Positions 12,193 through 24,640 of a stretch of 64,000 bases of DNA are shown here, piece after piece. This DNA comes from Phoenix dactylifera (Eukaryota; Streptophyta; Magnoliopsida; Arecales; Arecaceae). The position numbers and the translations under genes were made by a program. Each line of letters starts with the position of its first letter. Positions within the stretch are counted from its first letter, which is position 1. The notes beneath the pieces were generated by a model that was given only the letters and a program-made list of their open reading frames with translations, was not told the DNA's origin and did not search any database. The stretch lies in the NCBI RefSeq assembly GCF_009389715.1, contig NC_052399.1:29335146-29399145 (forward strand), in the 5' to 3' direction.

Positions 12193-12885
12193 CGGTGTGA
12201 TAGCAAAATTATAGTAAATTATCTTATTATTAAAAGAACGGAAGGCATATAAAGTTTCTAAGTAGAGAGAATTGCCTATCATCCAATAGGATTTCAAAAA
12301 CACCGGCAGAAAAATTTGATATATTATCTTGTCGGAGAGAGCATATAATAATCCATTAGCTTGCACAATTAATTCAATAACAATGTAATATTATACTACG
12401 TTGTCACTGAGCAACAAATTATGACAATGACAATGTCAACATACCCCTTCCTTCTGTACAGTAGGCATTAGCCACAACTTCCATAAATGATTTCTCTAAT
12501 AAAGAGGTAGGAGAAAATTTAAAAAGAAAAAGCAAGAGAGGAACAAATGAACGTTTTAAACACAGGCTTTACTTTGCTATAAACCAAATTTGTTTCAACA
12601 AAACGTCAACTAAAAAATCATGTGGTTTAATCTTCAAATGGATCTCAAGTTTATTGCAATGAACAACATTAATATGATAATTCATGGCTTAAAAACTATG
12701 TAGATGATAATTAATGGAAGCTATAAATTAGCGAGAGAGAGATGGTTTAAAATTTGAGCCATAATAGTCGTGTCTTTACAGTAATTTTTCAAGCACCGCT
12801 TAAAGCTTCAACTAAATTCCATCTCACGAAACGAAAATGGCTCGATTAGTCCCCAACACATGATTCTGAACATAAGATTCGCCAT
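12193..12885. other. Spacer
   Basis: No features recognised. Confidence 0.4.
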
Positions 12886-13041
12886 ACCGATACCGAATTC
12901 CGTACCAGTGCCACACTAGCATGTATCAGTACGTTACGATTTTTTTTGGATGTATCAAGAGTCGGTACACCACCTATATCGGTACCGGTTCGGTATAGTA
13001 CGGTATGTTCGGTACTATTTGGTACGGTACGGTACGGCTAT
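12886..13041. repeat. GTACC/GGTAC-rich imperfect inverted repeat
   Basis: ATACCGATACCGAATTCC on the left and GGTACGGTACGGTACGGC on the right form imperfect inverted arms around a GGTACCGG centre. A related TACCATACC/ATACCA-rich patch lies at about 35285-35410. This may be a small MITE, but no target duplication was found. Confidence 0.4.
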
Positions 13042-13266
13042 CATGTCTGAATATGATGATTTTTGAATCATAAGAATTGGAAAAGATCAAGCAGAACCAT
13101 CTAATATATTATACTTTTTACAAGAAAATACACATAAAATCACAAAAAAAAGAAAAAAAAGAGAGAAAAAATATTTCTCTCCTATTAATTTCGTTCCGGT
13201 TTTCTTACACCATATACTAACATCCTTTCGTGCGAGGGAGGGAGGGAGAGAATTATAATCTCTGTT

Positions 13267-13641
13267 TCAGAATTTATAGTAGTTGGGGCAATTGGCGACG
13301 GTGATGGGCACCATGGAGACCGCGAAGTAGGGCTCCATTAGCATCTGCGAACGGACGGCCTCGATCGTCGCCGCCCCATCCATCAGATCTCGCATCAGCT
13401 CCACGTAGCACGCCCTCGCCCGGTTCAACGCCTTCCGGTACTGCGCCACCAGCCACCTCCACCGAACCCGCCGGAGGAAGCCCACGAAGAGCCTCCGGCC
13501 GCTGCGCCACCCCCGACGGTCTCCCAGCCGGACCACCGCCATCTTTCTACGCCGAAGAGGCAGCGCCGGCGGGGACGGGCGGCGCGGGAGGCGAAACAGC
13601 AGGGGGGGCCGGCGGGGGCGGTCGTCGTCCGGCGCTGCCAT
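13267..13641 (-). CDS. Small basic plant-specific protein of unknown function
   Basis: A 124-aa intronless protein on the minus strand. After an Arg/Pro-rich leader comes RLGDRRGWRSGRR, then RRVRWRWLVAQYRKALNRAR, then ELMRDLMDGAATIEAVRSQM and EPYFAVSMVPI near the C-terminus. This layout (basic Arg/Trp block, then a short acidic amphipathic segment, then a PYFAVP/S-like tail) recurs in a family of uncharacterised land-plant proteins I have seen annotated only as unknown. GC content is far above the flanks, as usual for short monocot exons. The first Met is chosen because a CCACCA-rich leader precedes it; an internal Met at residue 34 is a weaker alternative. No function is assigned. Confidence 0.75.
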   Translation of the reverse strand: MAAPDDDRPRRPPLLFRLPRRPSPPALPLRRRKMAVVRLGDRRGWRSGRRLFVGFLRRVRWRWLVAQYRKALNRARACYVELMRDLMDGAATIEAVRSQMLMEPYFAVSMVPITVANCPNYYKF

Positions 13642-14800
13642 TGGTGGTGGTGGTGGTTGCGGCTGGGGAGAATTTAGTTAAGTCTTTTGGAGGCACGGAG
13701 AGGAGATGATGGGATGATGGGCTTTTAAATGAGAGGATCTGGTTCTGCTTAGCCGCGGGTAAACCTAAGAAAGGAGGCGAGTACGTAGGAGTTTGGCTTT
13801 AATAGAAATCTTCTGAAGCAGGCCACTAAATTTTGCCACTTTCATATAATGAAACACATCCTCACTAGTTTACAAAATAGAAATAACAATCATTATATCT
13901 CGAACATAGCCTTTTAATCGAATCTTTGAAATAAAATAGTAGATTTTGGAATTTTTGTTGTTAGATATTATGATAAAAAATTCAGATGATAACAACAAAA
14001 TAAAAAGGTTACTTCATAAGAAGAGTGTTCAGAAGTAATAGTATTATGGTACAAAAAATTACAATAGAGACACAATTTTTTTAAAGTTTGAGAACTATCA
14101 ATGTAAGAAGGAAAAGTTAATGAAATGAAGAATGTCATGTGAAAAGAATTATACATGTTGATGATGTAAATATGATAATGCAGTGGAAGTCTTTGCAGTT
14201 TTTAAAATAGCTCTCCAATTTATTTATTTATTTTTTTTATGAAAAGAGAGATGTAAGTTACCCAATTTATGAGAAGAGAAAATGAGAAAAGAAACTTATA
14301 ACACTTCATATACAACAAGTGAAAAAATAGAATCAAATATTCGAGGTGAATATAGTTGGTTGGGTACCCCAAAATCATAGCCAATTAGCAAGCCAATAAA
14401 ATCCTTGCTGTTCTTAGGAGTCGACCCCATCTTAAGCCTCATCACATTTAGAGTAAGATCGAAGGATAATAACAGATTCACAAGTAAAGATTCATAAGGC
14501 AACTACAAAATCTTTGATTTAATTAGAACATATTTATTTCTTTGTTTCTTTATTTAATCACTAAAAGCGCCATTGTATTTTAGAGCGTGTAACCACCTTC
14601 CTTACTCTGCCACACAGATTACTTTCGTACTAAATTCCTCTTCCATGATAACTTGGCTAGGGTGCGTTGAGGTATAAAAGTGTCTTCGCTTTCTTACATA
14701 CGAAAGAAGTATGGAAGATATCTATCACGTCTTTTAGAGAAAGCACCACTTGAAGTCGGATTGTACTTGAATCTGGAGATTTGGTGTTCATCTGAGGATG
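13642..14800. other. Promoter side of the 13.3-kb gene, then spacer
   Basis: The first 150 bp are presumably the minus-strand promoter and leader; on the minus strand a TTTAAAAG box lies at about 13725. The remainder is AT-rich without recognisable features. Confidence 0.35.
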
Positions 14801-14805
14801 ACATC

Positions 14806-15199
14806 TGCTGCCGGGGGTTTCACCCCGGCAGCAGCCCACACACCAGCGAGCAGGAAAAGCATCTGCGTCCCTCCCGAGGTATTATCCGCTCTGGGATTGC
14901 CGCTTCGGGTCTCCGGGAGGTCGCCCAGGGTCTTTGCCCAATGACAGTCCCGAGCCCTAACGGCGCGGGGGTCCGCGGAGGTACTACCCCTACCCTCACG
15001 GTTTTGTCCTACAAAAGGGCCCTCGTGAGGAAAGGTTTGCACCTCCTCATTATAAGGCACAGACCTTTCCGCTGATTAGTCGATGTGGGACTAAACTGGA
15101 AACCCCATTCCACAACACAGCCCCCCCAGCGGGAAGATCTGTGCGTGGCCGGGGCCCTTCCTCTAGCGCCAACTGCTGCCGGGGTGAAACCCCGCAACA
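14806..15199 (+). mobile_element. Solo LTR (unclassified LTR retroelement fossil)
   Basis: A 394-bp TG...CA sequence is flanked by 5-bp repeats ACATC (14801-14805 and 15200-15204), as expected for a solo LTR left by LTR-LTR recombination. Both ends carry TGCTGCCGGGG palindromes with a TTTCA or TGAAA centre. A TATA-like ATTATAAGG lies at about 15049, followed by GATGTGGGACTAAAC, a motif often seen in plant LTRs. Orientation is taken from the TATA box. No internal domain is present and the family is unknown. Confidence 0.75.
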
Positions 15200-15204
15200 A
15201 CATC

Positions 15205-15674
15205 ATTCCTAACGCTCCTCCCCGCAACGTAGGTGGGTGAGGGTTGAGGGGAGGCTTCAGGAGTCGCTTAAGTTGTGCCGCGAGTCAGCGGCGGGGAGAC
15301 AGGTGGGACGGGAGAGTTGACGAACGGGCAGCGTGAGCCTTTTTGCGCGGGAGCGGGCCCAAGGTTGCTTTAGGGCGCGGCCCTCGTGATGCGGCTGCCC
15401 TACAGTTGTAAGGAACCGGGCAAAACTTGCATGCGAAGTAGTGGAACCCATCGTAGGGTGGAAATAGAACTAATATATAATAAAGCTACGTGGCATCAAG
15501 TGCATGTCACCTTCTCTAGATGGACCCAGGTCTGGCCATTATTAGTGCATGGGACAATTGATACCATCCTCCAAGGCATGGAATATTTCGGTAAGAATCA
15601 TGTGGGCGCCACATGATATAAATTAATGAAAGTAGATAAGATTTCTCCTAAATCCTAACAAAATGAGGTCGCCT
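15205..15674. other. Spacer, GC-rich at left
   Basis: The first 200 bp are GC-rich and may be a further piece of repeated DNA. No gene recognised. Confidence 0.35.
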
Positions 15675-15918
15675 GAGGGTGACATCTTAAATTACTAGAA
15701 TGCATTTAAATTTTTTAAATATAACTTTGTGTCCAGGATGGTACCATTCTTTCACTCTTTTGAAGTAAAAAATATTTATAGAAAAGCTAATAGAGCTGTA
15801 GATTAATTGGCAGCATATGTTGCTGATCATATAGAATCTACTCTCTAGATGACTGTGAGATGCTCGTGAATGTATTCATTCTAGATTGATTTAATAATTC
15901 TAGTTTACCAAAAAAAAA
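15675..15918 (+). mobile_element. LINE 3' tail, decayed RNase H
   Basis: One frame reads EGDIL at its start, then VKNIYRKANRAVD, a stop (TAA at 15804-15806), then LAAYVADHIESTL. This is the C-terminal half of the plant-LINE RNase H domain. A poly(A) run at 15910-15918 ends it. Similarity continues past the stop, which sits where Trp is expected. It is heavily decayed, with no clear target duplication. Confidence 0.7.
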
Positions 15919-18900
15919 CTTAATATCAAGTCGGAGACAATTGGAGGCATCTCCATAGGGTTATTTCCAATAGTTGGTTGTGCAAGTAGTTTTCTTTGAG
16001 CTCCATGAAGCTCCACTTAGATTTTTATTTATTATTTAAGAAATTGTGGAACCTAATCAAGTACTAGAATGGGAATCTTTTATCACCTAAAGAGGCTATA
16101 TGAACTTGGTTGGCTAGTTGGCATTCCATAAAACTCCATCTGCTCATTCTTAATACTACCTACCAAGCTGAACTGCCAAATGATTGGATAAAAGAAAAGT
16201 TAAAAAGAAAATCACAAGGGGTAAGGAAATTAACAATATCCTATTACGAGTTCTGCAATATTTTTTATCAAATTCTGTCAAACAGAGGCAGAGTTGGTTC
16301 AAAAGAAATATATCAACTTAAAATAATTAATATATAGATGGCTACGTCACGCCTGACGAGCAAAGCAATATATACTATGAATGGCTGCAATCCTGCGATC
16401 TCATGATAGCATTTTCTATTAGCCGCATGGTGGTCTCTTACATATATTCCATTGATCACAAGTATTCGATGCAATTTTTTTTTCTAAAAAAAATGTTAAT
16501 AAACATGCAGCATAGAAGTGGACGTTGAACGAACAACACGTGGCATGTGTTTATGTAAAGGTTGGAACTAATGCCATGGGTGGACTAGAGTGCTCCCATG
16601 TACCTCAAACTTAGCCAATTATAAAAGAATTATGGAAGTGTTATTGTCTCCAGCCATTTGACCAGCAAGTTGGTGAACTGCTGTCAAGTTAGAGAATCAA
16701 TTAATCGAGGCTGGAGTTTGACACTATTTTAGTGGTTAGTTATATTGCGATTCATTGACAAGTTCTAATTCTATTAGAATTTTTATTTAATTGGTCATTA
16801 GTTTTAATAATTTTAGGATTCTATTCATAGTTTTATTCTACTTAGTTATTTCTTACAAAATAGTTCTTCTTATTCTTTAGTAGTTATCAAGTCTTATTTT
16901 TCGGTGGATGTTTGTTTTTAAATTTGAGTGGAAATTAAATATCCACCCATATGAACTCTATTTAAAAAGACTTTTGGTATATCCTTTAGTGTGGCATGGA
17001 AAAGAAAGAGAGGGAGAGAGAGAGAGAGAGAGAGTTATCATTCTTTTCTTTTTTGTTTTTTGTTTAGTGTTTGTTTTAGATTTTAGGACGGCACGGTCGA
17101 TCTACTCCACGTAATGTGCTGCTCTACAAGTTATTGGCCCAATGCAAAATGTGATTGGTTGACCTACTCCAAGAAACATTGCAGCTTGTCCACTGTCAAA
17201 CATTGGTAAAACTAGCAATATGATGCTTATGCACAACCTTAATGAGACAAGTTTCAGAGAACATGGTGATGTGTATAAATATACATTCTTACTTTGTACA
17301 GATGCATTAAGGACGAGGAGGAAGAATGAATTTATTGCATAAACTTGTATTTTGTGTACTCAACATAAGGAGGAGGAAAAATAGGATTTGCAAAAGAGGA
17401 TATAGTACTTAAATAGTAAACAATTAATCTTTGTAGGATGATAATAGATGGAATGAAAAATCTCCCTAAAGTTTACCTATTAGATCTCAATTATCCCTTA
17501 GTCAAAGGAAAGCAAAGATGACTTATAAGTCGATCTGGGGCTGTGAAGGGAAAAGATAAAAGAAGGAGTTGCAGCAGCGTATAGAAACAACAGCAGCAGT
17601 ACGGCTTTTAGAGGGCCCTCTCCTCTCTTCTATTACTTGTTAAAGTTGTCCTGTCTTTTATTATTATAACATAGCCAACAAAATTTGGTAGTTGTTACTT
17701 TTGTAATCATTCTATCCAGAAGCATTACATCAATTAATTTTATTTTAGGGAATTTTGTAGAAAATTTCACTACTTTTAAACTTGTAAAAAAAAATATTTC
17801 ACTGGACCATTATATTCTCAGAAGAATATACAAAAATTTCCAGCAGATATTCATGCATTAGTAATGGATACACGTATAAGACAAGTTGATCCACACTTAA
17901 AAAATGTTCCTATACGTAGCTCTCGAGGTAAGCCTTCAAAGATCCCAGTAAAGTTCAAACAATTTTGCAGCAAAGATGAATATGATCCTTTTTTCCAAAT
18001 CCAATATTTGAGGTGGATGTTCTCAACAACCATGTATTGCAAATTGTAAGAACGAATTAGTTTGCTCTTGCATAGTCCATTGGAATAGGATTCTAAGTTG
18101 TCAAAATCTTACACAGAAAAGCAAGCTGAAAAGTATTATTTAAGTTTTTGGACTTGTTTAAATATCTAAGATTTCTTTAGTATTCAAATGATACATACTC
18201 AAACGGATTCTCACACACTCCTTCCGTTTAAGCCTTGGCATTCTCGCCAGATTAAGAATCCAAATCCAATAAAATCTAATCATAAATACCACCATTGGCT
18301 CATGCTCAACTCCAAATAAGCCATGGACCGAGATTGCTCTAATTTTGGTTGCAATGACCTAGGGAGAACTAAACTCAATCCATGACCTGTGTATGCTTAA
18401 GAGATAATGCAGCATGAATCCTTTTGGGATCTATCATGCATGATGTTTGTAATTGGATTTGATTGAATTTAATTAGATATGGGCTTTTAGCTTGACGAGG
18501 ATACTAGGGCTTAAACAAGGAAAGTGTCTGAGGATCCGTGCAAATATATGTTTAATCCCCTATCGGCTATGTACTATATTGATCTTGGATACTTGTACAA
18601 GGTTAAAGATCCAACTAAAATTTTTGGACAAGTTTTTTTGGCTGAGGTCCTAAGTTATTATAAATGGTATCCTTGAGCCCACATGGGTTCTCACACAAGC
18701 CCATGGTTTCATATTGCGTTTGAGAGCTTTCAAGGCTCTTCCCCCGGTTTGTTTCTTAAGAAAAATGAAAAGAAAAAAAGGAAAAAAAAATGGAGGTCTT
18801 CATGGTCATAGCGGGTGAAATTCTCACAACATAGCTATGGCTACAAGTGAATAATTTTCTTCCATCTATTCTTGCTACTAACATAGTCATTGGTTACATA

Positions 18901-19576
18901 AGAGCTAAGGGCATCTAAATAACATGAGTCAAAATTTAATAATTAATCAATCAAACTCCCAAGGGCGATATGCTTAAATAATTAGCAAATGGAATGCTAG
19001 ATATGGTTGATCTTCTGAACCAAGGAAAGGTTTCTAAGGTCTTCTTTTTTTCTTTCTTTTTTTTTGAGAAAAAAATATGGTTTGTCATGCGTTGCTCTGG
19101 CCATTTACAATGAATATCCAATTGTTTCTTAATCTTTAGGCAACGTAAGCTCCTTTTTGACAGCTAATTGCCGGGTGCCTCAAACCAGACTGTTGCGGTC
19201 TGCTGACCTCCTTTCTTCGTTTATTCACCCATCCAGGACATGGCTATCTCCAGTACGGGCATCTTTTTCATCGGGCATGGATTTTTTGATATAAGAAAAA
19301 CTTATACAAAAAATATTCATTCATATCCATATAAATGAGAATAAATTTTTTGTTTGGAGAAAAATGATGTTATGTCAAGGTTACAGACTTGCAGTTGGGG
19401 GGTGAAGAAATGTTGTTCGAATAGTATTTGAAAATAACGGATGAAAAAGAAGATATTTTCTTGAAACCGGATGAACTGGATAAAAGTATAATAATATATT
19501 ATTTTATAATTATCATATGATAATAATATATTTTTACATTGCAACTATCCCGCCATTTAGTCTGGGTTAAGAAGCA
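15919..19576. other. AT-rich spacer without supported genes
   Basis: A (GA)n microsatellite lies at about 16998-17035. Segments near 16.7-17.1 and 18.2-18.7 kb have an LTR-like feel (TATA-like boxes, unusual composition), but I could not find paired ends or a target duplication. No coding exon recognised. Confidence 0.4.
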
Positions 19577-19579
19577 TTA

Positions 19580-20717
19580 GGCCCTGTTTGGCAAAGCTGG
19601 TGGCAATAGAGCTTTTGGAAGTAGAGCTTTTTGAAGTAAAGCTTTTATAAAAATCTATTTGCTATTTGATAATTATATTTCTAAAATATTGTGAAACTTT
19701 AACATGTGTTTGGTAAATAAACTGAGAAAGTATTTTTAGTATGACAAAAAGGACATTGTATAATATTATACAACAGAACATAATAAAATATAATATATAT
19801 TAATACATAAATATATGATATAGTATAATATTATTGTAATGTAATATAATATTATTATAATATAATATTGTATACTATAGCATAATAGTTCAATATAATA
19901 TTAAATTATTTAACATGGCATATCAATATATTATGATATAATGTAATATAATATTATATTTATAGTATAATACAATAATAAAGACATAAAATATTATAAT
20001 TATTAGCGTAAATAATTAATTTTTCATAATATAACATAATATTAAATTATTTAACATAATATATTAATATATTATGATATAATGTAATATAATATTATAT
20101 TTATAGTATAATACAATAATGAATGTATAAAATATTATAATTATTAATGTAAATTAATTTTCCACAATATAACATAATACTAAATTATTTAATATAACAT
20201 ATTAATGTATTATGATATAATGTAATATAATATTATATTTATAGTATAATACAATAATAAAGGTATAAATATTGTAATTATTAGCGTAAATTAAATTTCC
20301 ATAATATAACATAATATTAAATTATTTAATACAACATATTAATGTATTATGATATAATGTAATATAATATTATATTTATAGCATAATATAATATTTTTAT
20401 AATTATAAAATATTTATGGTATAATATTATATTATATTTTTTGTTGGGACTCCTTCAGATTTTCATAATTATAAAAAGATATTTTGTGTAATTGTTATAT
20501 TTTATTATGGATATTTTGGTTTAAAAAGAAAAAAATATTATAAATCAAAACAGCTTTCCGATGGAGCCTAAAAGTGCTTCTCCAGAAAAGCTGTTTTTAG
20601 TTTTCTAGCAAAGCTAAAACAACTTTTTAAATTTTTTACCAAACATCCCTATTTTATCTAAAAATACTTTTGGAGGGCCAGAAAGTGCTTTTTGGCCTTC
20701 CAAAAGCTCTGCCAATG
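19580..20717. mobile_element. MITE-like element enclosing AT-rich tandem repeats
   Basis: The left end GGCCCTGTTTGGCAAAGC is typical of plant MITEs. A decayed inverse, CCAAACATCCC, occurs at about 20638-20649. A second inverted match, AGAGCTTTTGGAA (about 19606) versus TTCCAAAAGCTCT (about 20698), extends the symmetry, so the right edge is uncertain. The middle holds the tandem array listed next. Confidence 0.5.
19895..20395. repeat. AT-rich tandem array, 137-141-bp unit, about 4 copies
   Basis: The core TTATGATATAATGTAATATA recurs at 19931, 20072, 20210 and 20347, giving unit lengths of 141, 138 and 137 bp. Each unit continues through ATATTTATAG and an ATTATTAGCGTAAAT-like stretch. GC content is extremely low. 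Confidence 0.85.
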
Positions 20718-21485
20718 GAGTCTTATTCTTTTATATAAATATCGTTATAGATCACTGCTATCTTGTTCACGCTCAGGACCTCCTTTCGAGGAGGGTTGCC
20801 AACTGGCAGGCTGGCACAAGCCTAAATTTAGCCATCTCCTCTTTTTTTCCTACCAACACACACAAGCTGCTTGCACTTCCCTCAAAACACAACCTGTTTG
20901 CACAATAACAAGGGAGTATAGACAATTTGTTCTACTCATCAAAAACCTGCAACTAGATTTCCTCTCTTTTGATGTTAAATGATTGATACAATTCGATCAC
21001 TCAATCAATTATTTGATCAATAGTACCATTAGAGTCCACTTCTTCCCCATGCTACGAGCAAGAGGGAAAATGAAAAAGAGTACCCTACCATCTCTCGGTG
21101 GATTAATTAACATGATCACGAAGAATAATTAATGGTCCATTTGATTATATGTGCATGTAAACTCTGTTTCTCTATAAATTAGTAAAATATCAAATAGAGA
21201 TTAATGTTGAAGATAGCATCTGCGCAAAAGTTATGCTATCCTTTGCATTCCCCCCCCCCCCCCCCCCCCCCCCTTCCCACTATTTTTAAAAAGCAATACA
21301 TTTTTACTACCAAAATTTCTAAAGGTTTTATAAATAATTTTAAATAATAAAAGTTTTTCATCATACATGTTGTTTAATCTAGTTTCCTTTTTTCTAGGGT
21401 TTTGGAAACAAAAATAGAAAATAAAAGCAATGCTACACGGGACCTCAATTTTCATAATGGAGGAGAAGTTGTATTTATACCCTAA
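20718..21485. other. Spacer with a 24-base C homopolymer
   Basis: C24 occupies 21250-21273, followed by TTCCCAC. Otherwise the sequence is AT-rich with no recognised feature. Confidence 0.6.
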
Positions 21486-21931
21486 GGGCTCGTTTGGTTC
21501 GCGGAAAGTATTTTTCCTCCTAGAAATATAATTCCTGGAAAGCAGATTCTTAGGAAGAGAATGCCTAGGAAAGTGACAGATTTCCAAAGTGTTTATGTTT
21601 GGTCGACTATCTACTTTCTTGGGAAAGTTATGTATAATTCCTATTATACCCTTAATAAAAATTAGGTTTTTAATGCCTCTTTAATGCTTCTTTAATACTG
21701 AAGGGTCTTTATGGAAAAAATAAAAATGGAGTGATTCCCGCCTCATGGAAAAATAACTTTCCCATATTTCTCATGGGAAAGACTTTCCAATGAAATGTGG
21801 GAATCATATTCCTATGGGAATACAACTTTCCCATTTCTCTCCTTTGAAAACTCCAACCAAACAAGAGGCATCTCATTACTTTCCCGTTGACCACACTTTC
21901 CCCTTTCTTTTCCCGCGAACCAAACGAGCCC
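21486..21931. mobile_element. Tourist-like MITE (PIF/Harbinger type)
   Basis: A 446-bp element with near-perfect terminal inverted repeats: GGGCTCGTTTGGTTCGCGG on the left and the inverse CCGCGAACCAAACGAGCCC on the right. TAA direct repeats flank it (21483-21485 and 21932-21934), the target site of PIF/Harbinger elements. The interior is non-coding, rich in TTTCCCA/TGGGAAA motifs. Confidence 0.88.
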
Positions 21932-21934
21932 TAA

Positions 21935-22787
21935 AGAAACTCAAGTGAAGCATATAATGAGCTACTATTGGATGTTCTCAGCAAATTAAGTTTTAAATTG
22001 AAGCTTTGTTCTAACTTGTAAACCCATAGCATCAAGAAACATTACATAAGTAACATAACTAAACTTAGTTTAAAGTAATTCTTTTTTTCATTTTATTTCA
22101 TTCCATGGAATCCTTTAGTTGGCCTCCCTGGGCCTAGATACTATTTTAGGGAAAAGATGGATATGTTCCCTACTGTTTAACTTAGTTTGTATCTGATCTC
22201 AACTTTTACAAGCATTCAGAGCCATTGAGGTAGATCACGTATTAATCAGAGGAGATCCTCTAGTATGTAGCAATATTTTGGCATTGTATATTTTGGAAAT
22301 GAAAAAAAATACTCTTTACTACGATTCAGGGAAAAGAATATATATGTACATGGCATGGCTTTTGCATGAGCATGATGCTTTTTATTCCTCATGCCGGGGC
22401 TTGGACAAAAGCAACTTAACATGATAATCAAGCCAATGGTTAACTAATAACAATAGCAATATTAGGACTTGCAAACTGTAAGGCATTTCTCCTTTTAAAA
22501 AATTGATATCACTAGAATTGTGCGTGAGTGACTCATTCTTTTTGAATGACACTAGTTTATAAAGGTTATAGTTGGCTACAGAATTTTTGGCTTGAACTAT
22601 TTTGAAATTTGTATAGCTTGAACTATTTACTTTACAATATATGTCTTAAGATGCTGGAGGAAACTGAGTTTACAATGATAAGCACTATTGTAATATTTGA
22701 TGATTTTCTAAAAAACTTTATAAATAATTTACGGATGTAAACCAAGAAATATCAATTTTGACCTGCAGTATGTGGTGGGATTATGAA
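21935..22787. other. Spacer
   Basis: No features recognised. Confidence 0.4.
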
Positions 22788-22792
22788 AACAC

Positions 22793-23134
22793 TGTTAGCA
22801 CGTCGCCTAATTCTAGGAGACTTGATGTGGCCCACTTAATCAAGCTTATCCCACATCAAGATAAACCTCGTTTAAATGGTGATTAAATCCAATCAAGAAA
22901 GAGGTAATATGGAGTTTATCTTATCTGGTAGTTTCTGTGATGCATAGAAACTAATTAGAGATAAACTTTAAAGATAACGATCGGGGTCCCTAACCTAGTA
23001 GTATAAATAAGCTTGTGGATCCATCACCTAGACCTCTTTCTTTGTGGTGTGACAACTACATGCTTGAACAGCATTGGCAAAGGTCAGTAAAAATTTATTT
23101 GATTATTATTATTCCGCTGCATGATATGCCTACA
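22793..23134 (+). mobile_element. Solo LTR (LTR retroelement fossil)
   Basis: A 342-bp sequence begins TGTTAGCACG, ends GCCTACA, and is flanked by AACAC on both sides (22788-22792 and 23135-23139). A TATA box GTATAAATAA lies at 23001-23010, about two thirds along, as in many short plant LTRs. There is no second LTR or internal coding nearby. The clade cannot be assigned. Confidence 0.7.
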
Positions 23135-23139
23135 AACAC

Positions 23140-24142
23140 AGATAAACTTTTTTTATTATAATAAATATTAAATATTAAATAAATATTATAATTAGCAAAG
23201 AGAAATTTTATAGTTCCAGCTGGAGATTATGTTTGGTAGGGAGTGACATACCTTCATGCAGGCCAAAGAAGAGTTTTACATAGTTTGACAAATGGGAGTA
23301 TGAACTTTTTTCCACATAGTGATATTTTGCTCCAACACCAATGGTAAAGATAGCATGTATGGTGATAAGCAAAAGATATAGTTGTATATACAAGATTCTC
23401 ATCTATTTATTCAGCATTATTGTTCCCTATTGGCAAGTTAAACAATAATTTTAGTTAAAGATAAATTACATTGTATGGGCCTTTTTATGGGTGGTGCTAT
23501 AAAACAATATTTGTCAAGGTAGCGGAGGTCATAGGTGTTGATGTTGTGACAATAGAATTGTAATAATGCCAATTATTGCTATTGTTTTTAATTATAAATA
23601 TAAATAAATATTATAATCAAAAAAGTTAATAATTGAAATAACACTGCCTGCTTGAAGATTTTTTTGTAGCAATTTTTGCTTGAAGATGCCCTCCAAATAA
23701 ACCAATGAATCTTGCCCTTTTTCTTCTATTTTGTTTAAAATATGAACTAATCGAGTCCAACATCAAAAAAAGGGCATATGACATTATAGGGATAAATTTG
23801 CTCTACAGATGAAACCTCAGGACGAAAGTTAAAGTTTCTTTGCATTATAATAGTAGAAAAAGAGTAAGTTAATGAAAACTTCTCGTATTGACATACAATT
23901 ATTTAACTGGCTCATACGGAGCTTCAAATTGTTTTCAGGCTTACTTCCAATTCTCAGTATGAACTTCTGAAGCATATTTAAAATAGTAAGTACCAAGTTT
24001 CTAAATAAACTGAAAATTATTTGTGACTGGCCAGATCAAGCAATTGCGGATTGGTCCCATCCGATGGGTAAACACGAAACATCAATTCAAGCCCGTGGGC
24101 CGATACGTTTATGTGATCGAAATTTTGAATGCTGATATGGAG
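23140..24142. other. Spacer
   Basis: AT-rich; no features recognised. Confidence 0.4.
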
Positions 24143-24640
24143 TTATTATTTATTTGTTTATTTTTTATTTATACAGTGGTTTCCCTCACCAGCCGTGGGT
24201 GGATGCACAATAAAGTCAAAAAAAAAAAAAAAACAATTACGGAGAAGAGAATGAATCGAGTCATGATCCTCCCAAAGATACTTCTGAATGATGCGCAGCA
24301 TAGGAGGCGACTCAGTCCGCGGCATTATTTGCCTCGCGATAGACATGAGAGGTCAGAAAGAAGCCACACTCCCCCTGCGAGCCCACAAATATCTCGAAGA
24401 AGTGGGTGTTGATCGTTACAGGTGCATTGCCCTCGGATTCACTCAATCACTGTAGCCGATTCCAGGTGGATGCTATCAGCCCCGAGCACTTGCCTCGTTT
24501 AGATAATCCCCTCCCAAGCTGCCTCGCATAAGAATTATAACCATGAGTTGGCATCAGATGCACTGTCTTGTGAGGGATCAATTGTGTACTTTCAAACCTA
24601 ATCCAGTGCTTGAGACAGCTAATGGACACAGTGAAATACT
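24143..24640 (-). mobile_element. LINE 3' region with RNase H, minus strand
   Basis: Read on the minus strand, one frame gives SEGNAPVTINT, SHVYREANNAAD, a TGA (24312-24314 on plus), then VASYAAHHSEV, matching the RNase H end of the other LINE copies. Beyond it another frame reads SLLRN followed by a run of Phe codons and DFIVHP, corresponding to LLYFDFLGCIRT in the 57.7-kb copy. Here the Phe stretch has expanded into a 15-base homopolymer (24219-24233). An A-rich tail (minus sense) ends the element at about 24143-24175. Upstream, CLKHWIRFESTQLIPHK may belong to the same element. Confidence 0.65.

Noticed and set aside
16670-17115. Possible further solo LTR
   Set aside because: LTR-like composition with a TATA-like box, but no paired target repeats or convincing ends.
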